Shown piece by piece: positions 21,959-32,859 of a stretch of 64,000 bases of DNA. Source of the DNA: Zelopaecilomyces penicillatus (lineage: Eukaryota > Ascomycota > Sordariomycetes > Hypocreales > Pseudodiploosporaceae). Below the pieces are notes generated by a model. That model was not told the DNA's origin. It searched no databases and was given only the letters and a program-made list of their open reading frames with translations. The stretch covers positions 5,456,001-5,520,000 of the forward strand of contig VCCP01000003.1 in assembly GCA_005765155.1 (NCBI GenBank), given 5' to 3'. The translations under genes were made by a program, and so were the position numbers. Position 1 is the first letter of the stretch. Every line of letters starts with the position of its first letter.

Positions 21959-22795
21959 ATGGCAACCTCATCCCCCTCCGGCGACATTGTCTTCTACGAC
22001 ATTGCCCACAAACCTCCCGTTGAGAAGACATCCTTTGCGCCAAACCCCTGGAAGAGCCGCCTCGCACTCAACTTCAAAGCCATCCCCTACTCCACCAAAT
22101 GGGTGGGCATGCCCGACGTCTCCAAGGTCCGCCAGGCGCTCGGCGTGCCTGCCAACCGCCAATTCGCAGACGGCGCTGACTTCAACACCCTCCCCATGAT
22201 TCACAACACCGCCACGGACGCCAAAGTCGGCGACTCCTTCGACATTGCCGTCTACCTGCAGCGCGAGTATCCCAACTCCGGCGCTGGCGACTTGTTCCCA
22301 GCTCAGAATCTCGACTATACCTTTGAGCAAAACTCCATCATCGCCGTGCCGCTCTCCGTCCGCGAGGAGGTTGATTTCCCAGACTACGCGCGCTTCAACA
22401 CCCACGTCGATGCTGCGTTTACTACTCACGTCCAGCTTGCGCTCCAAAATATGCCGCTGGACCCAGCGTGCGAGGAGTATACCAAGGCCGAGTTCATTCG
22501 TCGCGCCGGCGTCACTTGCTGGGAGGACATGGCCCTAACTGGCGAAGTGCGTGAGCAAGTCATTGGTTCTTTGCGAGATACCCTGGGTAGTCTGAGCAAG
22601 CTGTTCCTCAGAGACACCAGCGGGCCCTTTTTGCTAGGGAAAAATGCCAATTACGCTGACCTCATTGTCGGTGCCTGGTTGCGGATGCTGAGCCGCACTT
22701 TGCCAGAGTCGGAGTGGGAGCAGGTCAAGGGCTGGCATGAGGGTGCTTTTGGGAAACTACATGACGCTTTGGAGGTGTATGCTGAGGTGAAATGA
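21959..22795 (+). CDS. Glutathione S-transferase, etherase/Ure2-like fungal class
   Basis: Cytosolic enzyme predicted to conjugate or remove glutathione on small electrophiles. The 278-aa single-exon product starts with a thioredoxin-fold domain (IVFYDIAHKPPVEKTSFAPNPW, shortened here: FYDIAHKPP then FAPNPWKSRLALNFKAIPY). The LPMIH motif (cis-Pro, glutathione backbone contact) is near residue 79, with GDSFDIAVYLQREYP after it. The all-helical C-terminal domain follows, ending in FLLGKNANYADLIVGAWL. The N-terminal Ser/Asn region, not a Tyr, probably supplies the catalytic group, as in the fungal etherase-like class. The strong C/G third-base bias suggests good expression. It is not adjacent to a complete biosynthetic cluster, so a detoxification role is more likely than a pathway-specific one. 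Confidence 0.9.
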   Translation: MATSSPSGDIVFYDIAHKPPVEKTSFAPNPWKSRLALNFKAIPYSTKWVGMPDVSKVRQALGVPANRQFADGADFNTLPMIHNTATDAKVGDSFDIAVYLQREYPNSGAGDLFPAQNLDYTFEQNSIIAVPLSVREEVDFPDYARFNTHVDAAFTTHVQLALQNMPLDPACEEYTKAEFIRRAGVTCWEDMALTGEVREQVIGSLRDTLGSLSKLFLRDTSGPFLLGKNANYADLIVGAWLRMLSRTLPESEWEQVKGWHEGAFGKLHDALEVYAEVK

Positions 22796-22950
22796 GCCAT
22801 TGATCACAGTTTCTAGATGAGGTTGTCTTTGTGATAGAGTGCTATATACAATAGATGATTATTCAAGACTGCCATCTGAGTTATGAGATAAGTCAAAGAT
22901 GTTATGCGCAGTAACCACATTCCATCCGTTATTCTAGAGCAATTTCTCCA

Positions 22951-23990
22951 TCAATTGGCCCTGGTTCTTCTCTTTGATGTCAAAGTGCCCCATCGGAAAT
23001 TCGGTTGGAAATCGCCATGCAGTCCAACACACTCATCTGCCTGTAATATTTTCTCAGTTCTCATCCATTCCCAGCCTTGCCCACATAACTCCTCGGGAAA
23101 ATAAAGACTTACACAAATCTCACCGCAAGTCTGATCATCTCGGCACTTCTCAACGCAATCTTCCACGCATTGTGTCTCGCAACTCTCACGCTGTGTTACA
23201 TGCGTCAGCGGCTGTGGATATGCCCTGACCATCTTCGACTGAAAACATACACACACGGGAGACCCCTTGCCTTGCTCCTTTTCGCACTTTTGGCATCTGT
23301 TTTGTTTACCAGGAGGACTCTCATCCACTGGACGGCAGTGACCAATGTACATCCCCACTGGGAGGTGATCATACTGGCCTGTCTTGTCGTCGAGGCATCC
23401 TAAAGGACCAGAACCGCAACCTGCAGGTCCAGTAACCACACAGAGATTATCGCGACTTACTTCAAGTGGTTTGCAGACTCGCTAAGGTCGCAAAAGCCTT
23501 GTATTAGCTCAAATGATCACTGTCATTTTGACTGATGGATGCTCACTTGCCCCGTTTTCATCAAAGCATCCGCCCTCGGAAATATAACATTTGTAATTTT
23601 TGCCAAAGAACTTGTGTGAAGATGGCTTCATTTAAGCGTTAGTCGACTAGTATACTTGTGGTCTACCAATCAGTCTTTCACTTACACACTTTCTCTAGCA
23701 TTTTAACATAAATGTTAGCATACAGCTACCATAAACACCTGAATCTTTGTCTATACTTACCAGCGGAGCAATTGCTTCCTTCAGTTCATACCATACATCA
23801 GCTTGCTGTCAAATAAAGTGAACGCAGCACAATGGGAGCCTACGCATGTAATATTGCATGCTGCACCTGTGTTCTGTCATTTTGTTAACAACATCCTGCA
23901 CCAACGTCAGTTCGTCAAATTGCAACTCACAGGTGTAAAAGCAGCAGCGAGCCCCAAGACGGTAGATACGACAAGTGCTGCAGCCTTCAT
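22951..23990 (-). CDS. Secreted cysteine-rich protein, multi-exon
   Basis: No family recognised. The ATG at 23990 opens a signal peptide (MKAAALVVSTVLGLAAA). A workable exon chain is: exon 1 to 23931; a short exon encoding QADVWYELKEAIAPL; a 9-base exon RKC; an exon with KNYKCYISEGGCFDENG; an exon with FCDLSES; a long exon (about 23430-23113) with about 20 Cys, including CVCF, CETQCVEDCVEKC and TCGEIC; and a last exon 23040-22951 after intron 23112-23041. The junction near 23460 cannot be made in frame, so either a splice site is non-canonical or there is a one-base lesion. Predicted length is about 230 aa. Cys density and secretion suggest an effector-like or antimicrobial-like protein; this is inference only. 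Confidence 0.5.
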
Positions 23991-26056
23991 TTTGCCGCTC
24001 AATATCAGCACGATATCTTCAGTAATATTCGGAAAACTCTCACACATCAGGAGAAGACTTGCATCTGGGTCGTGACCCAGGGAAATATATATGAACCGCA
24101 TACAAGACAGTCACATGCATTGCATGCCTGGAATGCTCCGAGCGGGTTTGTTTCTCTTCCTTTGCATGACTGAAACATCACCAAAGGGAACGCACAATGA
24201 TGCATATGAGACACATATTTGTCTATTGTTGTGTCTTGTCGAAATTTCTACAAATATGTCCCCAACCACTCATCGAATTGTGTTCCGTCAAATGCAGAGA
24301 TCCAGGTTCAAAGAATTGAAATGCAGAGAGAAGGCGATCCCAACTTTCTCATAATTGGTCATATGATGATGTGATGAAATGCTCAGCTGTGACTACAGAG
24401 ACCGCGTCAAATGAAAAATGCATACTTAAACTGTTACCTTGCATTTGGGTTTGCTATGTGAACTCACAGCCTTGCCCTACATGACGCCAATATCCCATCA
24501 AAGACTTGGCGACTCGCCCTTGATGTCTCACCCAGACGAGGCATCACGATGATGCACGCACCAATAATCAGGATTGTAATGTTTCACTAATGGGTAGGTG
24601 AAATATATTCCCCTCGCGAGATTGAATAAAGAAACAATCATGCCGTCACTGTTACTGGCGATGCGATATGTGGAGGAATACGTTGGTGTAGGTCAAAACA
24701 CACGGCAATTGAAACCCTCTGATCACCATCGTGACAGCGTGTAAAGTTAAAAAGTCTCCTTCTTTCATGCCAGACAACATAAATGCCCCTCCACCAAAAA
24801 AATGGAAAATATTCATACTCCTCCTCTTCTATCCGTCATCGGCGCCCTTCCAACTACCCAATCTTTTCCTTTCGGCAAACTCGCCCTACCATCGCCAAAC
24901 CATTGAGCGACAATGCATGATTTCCAATCCAATCTCATCACCTAACTAGCCTAAACATTGACACGACTTACTCATATCCCTCATCATGTTACCATGGAGC
25001 ATCAATTTCGTCATGGCATCACGGTAGAAGTCGAAGATTTTATATACTCAATGCCGGCACGACTGCCGTGGATTGCCAGTTCGCCGAGGCCAAGCCGGCC
25101 AACTTCTACTCCCCTAACCCCACAAACGTCGCATTGCAGCCTCTGCAGGCACACTGATACCAAAATAAGCCGTAACTTGCGAGACCTGACATAGCCACCT
25201 TTTCGTCTGGCCAGTAATACCCGTCATTTCTCTCTAAATAATACCCGTCTTGTCTCCATGCCAATTTATGGGGTCTGCAGTTGATTCAAAGATATTGTTT
25301 ACTAGAACTTCAAACGTAGTAAGTAGAGGCCCGGCCCGATCTCACCCCACGCGCCCTCCGAGAACGGGAGCGGGAGCCGAACGCAGCCGCCATCGTTTCG
25401 GCATAACATTCCATCATTGAAAGAAATGGCTCGATATGGATCGACCGCTAGAAGCCTGGGCTTCTACTCTCTAGAAAGTGGCGTGTCGATAGATGGCCCC
25501 ATTGTTATGTCACTAGCTCAGCCCAGTTGTCAAGGTTCTTGTGTGCTGATCTGGGGATCTTCTACAGTAACAGGTGATTGTTCTTGACTCAAGCCCTTGT
25601 TGACAAGGAGTCGTAGGTTTGTAAATTGATGGCAGTTTCCACTATTATTACTACAATCAGAAGTTCTACTACCTTGTTATCATGAAAGGTAACAAATACA
25701 TGGCAGCAAGCCTCTTACATGCAACTACTAAGAGGCGTTCTCATGAATCTCCTCCCCGCCGCGGGGTAAATCCGCGTCGTCACTATCAAGGTGGGATGGA
25801 TGCGGGAGCGTGTGGGGAAGCTTGTCTGCGTGTGTTTGTCAACGTCAATGTCAATCTGATCAACACCACAGCTCCATCCTGTCAGCAATTCATTTACATC
25901 CTCCAGCTCCGGAATCGGTCCATTGACAAGTCCCAGGTTTTCTATATAAACCTCTGTATCCTCACTCCATATCGAGATTCTAGAGCACAACCACTCCTCG
26001 CACTCCCCCAACACTACATCTCCACTACTCCAACACACGACTCGATTTTGCCCAGC
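23991..26056. other. Intergenic, 2.1 kb
   Basis: Promoters of the leftward cysteine-rich gene and rightward ACC deaminase gene. No further coding signal seen. Confidence 0.55.
25943..25950 (+). promoter_or_regulatory. TATA box of the ACC deaminase gene
   Basis: TATATAAA about 110 bases before the ATG at 26057, followed by a C-rich leader. Confidence 0.5.
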
Positions 26057-27195
26057 ATGGCCGGTCTTACTCTACCCGAGCCCTTTGCGAGCATCCCTCG
26101 AGAGTCGTTCCTCTTTGGGCCTTCACCAATCCAGCATCTGCCTCGCATATCTGCAGCTCTTGGCGGCAAGGTCGGCGTGTATGCTAAACGAGAAGACTGC
26201 AATTCTGGTTTGGCATATGGTGGCAACAAGGTCCGCAAGCTTGAGTAAGCCCCCTCTCCTCCGTCCTAGCATTCAAATACAGCTCTCAAGAATATTCATG
26301 GCATAAACTACCCAGCCACTAACAACCGTTTCTTCCATATAGATACCTCGCCTCTGAAGCTCTCGCCCAGGGCTGCGACACCCTCGTCTCCATCGGCGGT
26401 GTTCAATCCAACCACACCCGCGCCGTCACCGCCGTCGCCTCCAAGCTCGGCCTCAAAGCTGCCACTGTTCAAGAACACTGGGTCGACTGGGAAGACCCCG
26501 GCTACGAAAGAGTCGGCAACATCCAGCTCTCGCGCCTCATGGGCGGCGATGTCCGCCTCGACCCTTCCACTTTCGGCATCGAACACAAGTCTACCCTTGC
26601 CAAGCTCAAGACGGAGATTGAAGCCGCCGGCAGCAAACCTTACTATATCCCCGCGGGCGCGTCGGACCATCCGTTGGGCGGTCTTGGATTCGCGCGCTGG
26701 GCGCTCGAAGTTGAAGCGCAGGAGAAGGAAATGGGCGTCTTCTTCGATACCATCATCGTTTGTGCTGTGACGGGATCTACCATGGCGGGTATCGTAGCAG
26801 GCTTCAAGCTAGCCCAGAAGAAGAACGGCTCACCGGCACGCAAGGTCATTGGCATCGACGCCTCAGGAAAAGTCCAAGAGACGTTTGACCAGGTCCTGCG
26901 CATTGCCAAGTTCACAGCTGCAAAGATTGGCCTTACCGAAGACGACATCACAAAGGACGACATCATCCTCGATGCGCGGTACAATGCCAAAATCTACGGC
27001 ATCCCTGACAAGACCACTATCGAGGCCATGAAGTTTGGCGCCAGCACTGAGGCCTTCATCACCGATCCTGTGTATGAGGGAAAGAGTCTGGCTGGCATGA
27101 TGGACCTCATCCGAAATGGCGAGATTGCGGGTGGTAACGTCCTGTATGCTCATCTCGGAGGACAGTTGGCGCTCAACGCGTATTCATCGCTCTAA
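26057..27195 (+). CDS. acdS: 1-aminocyclopropane-1-carboxylate deaminase (or related D-cysteine desulfhydrase)
   Basis: PLP enzyme that splits the plant ethylene precursor ACC into 2-oxobutyrate and ammonia. Exons 26057-26244 and 26343-27195 give 346 aa, the usual length. The PLP lysine is K58 in YGGNKVRKLEY. Also present are the phosphate/substrate loop GGVQSNHTR, the stretch AGASDHPLGG, the PLP-phosphate loop TGSTMAG, and the C-terminal tyrosine motif DPVYEGKSLAGM, all as in true ACC deaminases. The ATG at 26057 (CAGCATGG) is the one that begins the conserved N-terminus. In plant-associated fungi this enzyme lowers root ethylene; in others it serves nitrogen use. The fold is shared with D-cysteine desulfhydrase, but conserved residues favour ACC deaminase. 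No neighbouring gene suggests a pathway. Confidence 0.93.
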
Positions 27196-27458
27196 ATCAA
27201 ATACAAACATCAAAATAGTAATGCATAGCTTTTGTCTTGTCAGGGGTCTCGGCAAGTCCATACAATTCCCAAGTAACTGAGCCCCTAAATCAAATGTCGC
27301 AATAATCCTGTGGCCCAGACCATATAATACCCCAATTAACATATGCTAAAATTTAATCCCTACAATCATCGCTCATACAATATCTTTCTTGATACTAATC
27401 GCACACATGCACATATATCTTCTCTCTCTTTCTCTCTCCCCTTCATGAAAAGACCACA

Positions 27459-30356
27459 CTACCACGTGCCCTGGAGTTTCAGATTTCGTGAGCTCTCACC
27501 AACCGCAAACGTAAACTTGCCATCGGGAATAACCCAGTTCTGGCGTTCCACATCCCAATAACTCAGATCTCTTCGGGTGAGACTAAACTCGACCTGTTTC
27601 TTCTCTCCCTTTTCTAGATGCACTTTATCAAACCCGCGGAGGACCCTGACAGGAAAGTCGACAGTCTTTGACTCCGGGTAGGACAAGTACAGCTGCGGGA
27701 CCACTTGGCCACTCAGCTTTCCGGTATTGGTCACATCAATAGAGACGAGAACGTGGGTCTCCCATAGATCCGGATGCCCACCCTCACCGCCACCAGCGCC
27801 TGAAGGCGGCTGCTCGACCTCGTAGCCCTTAGGGTATGGATATTTTCCCTGCTTAATCTCGTCGGCAGAATTGATATACGGGTAGATGAATTTCTTGAGT
27901 TTGCGAATCTCCGAAGGAAATAGTGCCTCCTCCACCGCTGGGATCTTGGTGTCGAATTTCGGAGGCTGAGCTGACGACGCGGGTCTTGGGGCTGGAAGAG
28001 GTGTTCGCGCCTTTATCTCTTTGAATTCCAAATTGCTCATCTCAAACGTTGTGTATGATAGCCCAAAGCCAAACTCATAGCGCGGCTCAATCTTGAACTT
28101 ATCAAAATGTCTATAGTCGATATAAAGCCCCTCATCAAAGTTTTGTTGTGGAATCACGCCGTTGGGCAAGTATAAAACTTGACCGCCTTCGCCATAGTCC
28201 TTCAAGGATTTTCCGATGGTATATGGAAGTCTTCCACTTGGATTCTGTGATCCGAAAATAATATCCGCCAGGGCATTTCCACTCTCCTGCCCGGGCAGGT
28301 TAGCTGAAATCACAGCCTTGACTCCAGGAAGATCGATCCATGGTTCCACAACTACTGGGCCGATGGAGTGAATGACAACAATAGTCGTGCCGAGGCCGCC
28401 ACCGCAGTTCTTCGCAACGTCGATAACCAAATCCTCTCCGCGTTTTTGAAGGTCAAGGTTGTTGCGATCTCCTCGAACACCTGCCCAGCTCATATACCCT
28501 TCACCTCCGTCGGCGTTGGCAAAAGCAAAGCAAATGTGCTGGTCTTTCATTGCGTTTCGTCGCTTCTCTTTATCGTTGGTCGGAACAATGGTTAAATCGA
28601 CTTTCTCCTTCTCAAACGCCTGCTCGAGGGCTTCAGCAGGCGTCACAAGATATGGGAACTCAACAGCACCGCTGCCCCATCCGGATCCAAGAGTGCCCTG
28701 GTTGCATCCTCTGTCTGGACATGAGTTGGGGCCTTTTCCAGAGCCAGCGTCTTCTCCAAAAATGCCCACACAAACTCTGCCGTCTCTCTTCACATTCTTG
28801 TTGCCGTTGCCAATCATTTCGGCGGCAGGAGTAAGAGGCAACACTCCGTCATTTTTCAGCAAGACAGTCCCTTCGATTGCTACTTGCCGGGCTATGAGGG
28901 AGTGGTTGGCCTGAACGTTGACGTATTTATTTACTTCAACCTGCTCTTGGTCGGATGAACTACCATGGGCAATGGTGCCTAGTTTGTCCTTTGTCCAAGA
29001 AGAAAAGTTAGGTCCCTTTCTATCGAAGAGCGCCTCATTGTCTTGCCCGAGTTGATACCACGACGCAACAATACGGACGGCCATGTCATTTAACCGTTCG
29101 ATGGGAAGTGAGCCATTGAGTACAGCACGGGAAAGCTGAGGACCCCAAAGCGACTTTCCGTCCTGCCAGCCAAGCCCATCTCCCGGCATGTTCATATCCA
29201 GGCCGGATAGAGCGCTAGCTACGCCAGATCGCGCAGCCAACCAGTCAGACATGACAAAGCCCTGGAAACCCAACTCGTCTTTGAGAATGCCGTTGAGCAG
29301 CTTGGAGTTACCGCAGGCATATGAGTTGTTGACCATGTTATATGAGCACATGACGCTAGCCACACCAGCCTTGACGGCGTTGGCAAATGGCCATGCGTAG
29401 ATTTCGTGCATAGTTCGGTCGTCGATATTGGACGAAAGCGCCTGAGGAAGCCCCCATTCCCATGCCTGCCGGAAATGCTCCTGTTCATTGGCGATGAAAT
29501 GCTTAATGGTCGCCATGACTCCCTGGTCCTGTATACCTCTGATGGTCTCGGCCCCTGCAATACCTTGCAAATATGGATCCGACCCGAAACCCTCCCAGTT
29601 GCGCCCTCCAGCAGGCATGCGACCCAAGGGACCGATCGCAGGTCCCAGCAGAACATTGATGCCTTTTCCCCGCGCTTCGAGCGCATGCGCCTTTCCCCGC
29701 TCGTACATCAGCTTCCTGTTCCAGGTAGCTCCAACTGTGACGCCGGCAGGAAATGCCGTCGCGTTATCGGCAAAGCGTATACCCAGCGGGCCGTCCTGAA
29801 GTGCTAGACCGGGAAACCCAACCTTCATCGCCGGGCCCGTGTTGCCGACTGCAAGTCCCATGCTCCACCCGGTCCCTGTCGTCAGATTCACTTTCTCAGG
29901 AAGAGTCATCTGCGAAACCATCTTGGCAGCTTTAGCATAGCTGTCGGCCCATTGGCTCACAGAACCGCCCTTTGGAGTCGGATACCACGGCGGCGAGCTT
30001 CCATCTTGCGGCGCGCCTTTGTATTTCTTGTATCCATATGTGCCTCCCGCCATCAAGAATAGCATAATCACCGCAAGCGTTCCTAGTATGATTCCGCAGC
30101 GACGACGTTTGCGCATAGACCGGGGCAGCAAGCAGGAAATGACGGACGATCGAATCCGCTCTTTGTAGTCCTCGAGGGCCGAAAATCGCTTTGCAGGAGT
30201 GCTTGTGTTGTCTTGAGGGGACTCGCGGCCATCGAGGCCTTCGGTCAGCTCGTCGAGATCGAGGTCGGCATCGGAGTCGATGGAATCGCGGCTGTCATCG
30301 ATGGACTGGCCTTTGGTGGGCAGGAGGCCCTCCTTTGCGGGATCCCTGGCAGGCAT
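27459..30356 (-). CDS. GH3 beta-glucosidase, type II membrane protein
   Basis: Predicted to release glucose from cello-oligosaccharides or wall beta-glucans at the cell surface. The 965-aa single-exon product has a cytosolic N-terminal tail of about 85 acidic then basic residues, one transmembrane segment (IILGTLAVIMLFLMAGG), the GH3 N-domain with LQDGPLGIR, MPAGGRNWEGFGSDP, KHFIANEQEHFR and the nucleophile Asp in GFVMSDW, the GH3 C-domain, and a fibronectin-III-like end (VTNTGKLSGQVVPQLYL, LRGFDKV). There is no cleavable signal peptide, so topology is inside-N. The start is the ATG at 30356 (CACAATGCC); the open frame beyond it lacks an ATG. It converges on the ACC deaminase gene, leaving 263 bases between the stops. 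Confidence 0.93.
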   Translation of the reverse strand: MPARDPAKEGLLPTKGQSIDDSRDSIDSDADLDLDELTEGLDGRESPQDNTSTPAKRFSALEDYKERIRSSVISCLLPRSMRKRRRCGIILGTLAVIMLFLMAGGTYGYKKYKGAPQDGSSPPWYPTPKGGSVSQWADSYAKAAKMVSQMTLPEKVNLTTGTGWSMGLAVGNTGPAMKVGFPGLALQDGPLGIRFADNATAFPAGVTVGATWNRKLMYERGKAHALEARGKGINVLLGPAIGPLGRMPAGGRNWEGFGSDPYLQGIAGAETIRGIQDQGVMATIKHFIANEQEHFRQAWEWGLPQALSSNIDDRTMHEIYAWPFANAVKAGVASVMCSYNMVNNSYACGNSKLLNGILKDELGFQGFVMSDWLAARSGVASALSGLDMNMPGDGLGWQDGKSLWGPQLSRAVLNGSLPIERLNDMAVRIVASWYQLGQDNEALFDRKGPNFSSWTKDKLGTIAHGSSSDQEQVEVNKYVNVQANHSLIARQVAIEGTVLLKNDGVLPLTPAAEMIGNGNKNVKRDGRVCVGIFGEDAGSGKGPNSCPDRGCNQGTLGSGWGSGAVEFPYLVTPAEALEQAFEKEKVDLTIVPTNDKEKRRNAMKDQHICFAFANADGGEGYMSWAGVRGDRNNLDLQKRGEDLVIDVAKNCGGGLGTTIVVIHSIGPVVVEPWIDLPGVKAVISANLPGQESGNALADIIFGSQNPSGRLPYTIGKSLKDYGEGGQVLYLPNGVIPQQNFDEGLYIDYRHFDKFKIEPRYEFGFGLSYTTFEMSNLEFKEIKARTPLPAPRPASSAQPPKFDTKIPAVEEALFPSEIRKLKKFIYPYINSADEIKQGKYPYPKGYEVEQPPSGAGGGEGGHPDLWETHVLVSIDVTNTGKLSGQVVPQLYLSYPESKTVDFPVRVLRGFDKVHLEKGEKKQVEFSLTRRDLSYWDVERQNWVIPDGKFTFAVGESSRNLKLQGTW

Positions 30357-31097
30357 TGTGGTTGAGGAAGTTGATTTTAAATGGGGAAGCAAGGTGCGCT
30401 AGCTGGCTGCACAGTCTTGTGCCAGTTCAAAAAGGGGCCCTGCGCATCGAGAGGGCGGGTAGAGATGATCTGCTCGCTGTAAGGATGAAGAGGTTGTGGA
30501 AGTCGAAGTTTGGGACAACGAACACATGCTTCGTCATTGTTCTGTATTGATTGGCACTCCCCCCACTGGAGCTCAGGCATTGGACGGATGTGATGCCCCC
30601 TGAAGTGTGATACCTATGGAATTGGATGGCAGTGGCGCTATTACAGGGGCATTAGAGCTTGGCGCCATGGCTTTAGTGGTCTGCCATCAATTCAACGTCC
30701 ACAGGGGGCTTTGAGTGCCTAAATGAACATTGCCCACGTCGTATTTGACGAGATGCTCAATCTCCGTAAAACACATATTAGGTAACTTGCAATTGGCAAA
30801 AGCAATGCATACTCAATCACACGATATGATGGAATAGCGTGAGTGTATGACTTACTATTAGGCTGGTGGAGAAATAGATTGAGCAGTGTCACTCACTCAC
30901 TACAACATAGAACTCAAGTCTGCCAGTCAGACTGTGCACTGTAAATATACATGCCAGTTAAAAATTCAAGTCAAATTCAAAACATGAAACTATTTATTGT
31001 ACAAGTCGCTGTTCATTTTATCCAGTCATTCAATCATTAATTCTCATCAGAATCACAACCTCAAAGTCCGTGGCCTATTCACACCGAGTTAGTCATT
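30357..31097. other. Intergenic, GH3 promoter
   Basis: No coding signal. AT-rich toward 31000. Confidence 0.5.
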
Positions 31098-31690
31098 TCA
31101 TCCTGTAAACAAGAGAGAAAAGAGAATCCAAACAGGGAATAATAAAGAATCAACTTACGTCCAAGACCTTTGCCTCGCTTCGACACCTCACGCGCCTGTT
31201 CCTGCTTAATCTTAGCCCTTCTCGCATCCTCCTTGGCCTCCTCCTCAAGCCTCTTCACATGCTCTCTGGCCTCCCGCGCACGCATCCGCGCCTCGTGCAG
31301 CGCCCGGTCAGCTTCAGCCTCTGCCGCCTCCGCATTCATAACATGCTCCCGAGCCTGAAGGATACTCGGATCAAGGTCACGCTCGCCGCGCCGGTGGAGC
31401 AGGCCGCCGCTGCTGATGCTGGTTTTTTTCTCAGAGCTCCGGTGGAAAAGACCTCCGCTGCCACTGCTGCTGCCATGTTGTGAGTGCCGATGGCTGCGAT
31501 CAACTGAGCCCGTAGAGCTCATGCTACTGGTCTTGGACACGACAGAGCCGCTGCCCCTGGTATGTTGGTTGGTTTTGGTGCCCACTGGTGACGGGTCTCG
31601 GCGGTGGAAAAAGCCGTGTTTCTTGGCTGGCTCCGGCTCCGGCGCGTAGACCGGTTCGGGAGTCGGCTCGCGGCGAGAGAACAAAGGCAT
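31098..31690 (-). CDS. Conserved small basic/coiled-coil protein of unknown function
   Basis: The 178-aa product begins MPLFSRREPTPEPVY, then HGFFHRRDPSP and two repeats of the type GLFHR/GLLHR within a Ser/Gly-rich region. It ends in a charged helix from about residue 110 (AEAAEAEADRALHEA, AREAREHVKRLEEEAKE), a likely coiled coil. I regard it as a conserved filamentous-ascomycete protein without a known role. Exons are 31690-31159 and 31102-31098, with intron 31158-31103; the final Arg codon is split and the stop TGA follows at once, so the last coding exon is five bases long. Reading through the intron would add an unrelated hydrophobic tail. The ATG at 31690 has an A/G-rich context and begins the conserved block. 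Confidence 0.75.
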
Positions 31691-32859
31691 TGTTGGGATT
31701 GACGACGAGGTAAGAATCAAATAAAGTTTTACGAGTGCGAAATGTTGAATACTAGTTATCCGTAGTCCCCGACTGAATAATATAAGCTTTTTCAAAGGAT
31801 GGAGACTAAAGTTGGTATGGTTGCAGATGCCAAGCGCAAGTGGAAAAGAGAGCCCAACCCATCCGTATTAATACCTCTCTTCTCCTCTGCAATATTCACT
31901 TTACTTCAGATCCATTCCCCCCCTCAATCAGGTTCTCGCTGAGTCGTAAACCTGTTTGCGCCAACGCCTGGCATCATCATGGCTAGCTAATCAGATCGCC
32001 GCCCTGTGTGACGTCAAAGGCTTCTCCTGCCAATGGCTAGCGCACAGGCCTCACCTAAAAGTGAAGGCTGTTGGGAGGGGGTGCTAGCCGATCCAAGCTG
32101 GGATCATGACGCTATTGGCAGAGCAGCCCTGTAAGGAATCGATCATCTTTGGGGAAGGGGACCAACAAGCTGGATTCTGGGAATGTCATCAATGCCCCTG
32201 GTGAAACTGCGCGACCTTGACCTGACATGACTTCCTTTTTCACACAATGACTCGTAGTCTGAAAGCCACATTGCATAGTACGTAGTCAAATGCCCTTACA
32301 GGTGGCTGAGGATCATCACAAGCCATAAAAAAAAGGAATACGAATGGCGCAACAAATACGATCAGAACTTGTCGTATCCAAACCTCATTGTTCCACCCCT
32401 CCATATCACGAATGTTTTTGAACACCCACAGACTGAACAAATGAAGCATTAACATTCGACTGATGTAACTAAAAAAAGATAACCCCAGAGGCCAGCGACA
32501 CAGGAAAAAATATCAAGAGATCTAGGCTTGACGCGAAACACCATTCACACCACCGCGGCCCATCAGATAGATACTCCTTGCTTTCCCCCACGGGACTTTG
32601 CCCCCCAACCAAGATTAAAACCACATATGAAAAACCACAGACCCTATATGCACGATGCCGCGCCCCAGTAATATGTACAATGAAACCCTGACGTAAATGG
32701 GCATAAGGATAAGAAACGCTGAAACGTAAGTATGGCGTGTTGTGTCGATAACGGGGAAAACACCACGTTTTTTTGATGAACTCGACTGGCATTGTGTTGC
32801 TCGGCTCCCCCGCACACCTCGTGATCGTGATCCAGACTTGGAACAGCGCATGGCCCTCT
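31691..32859. other. Intergenic, includes rho3 3' flank
   Basis: No gene recognised. Probably the promoter of the basic protein gene and a long 3' UTR of rho3. Confidence 0.5.
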
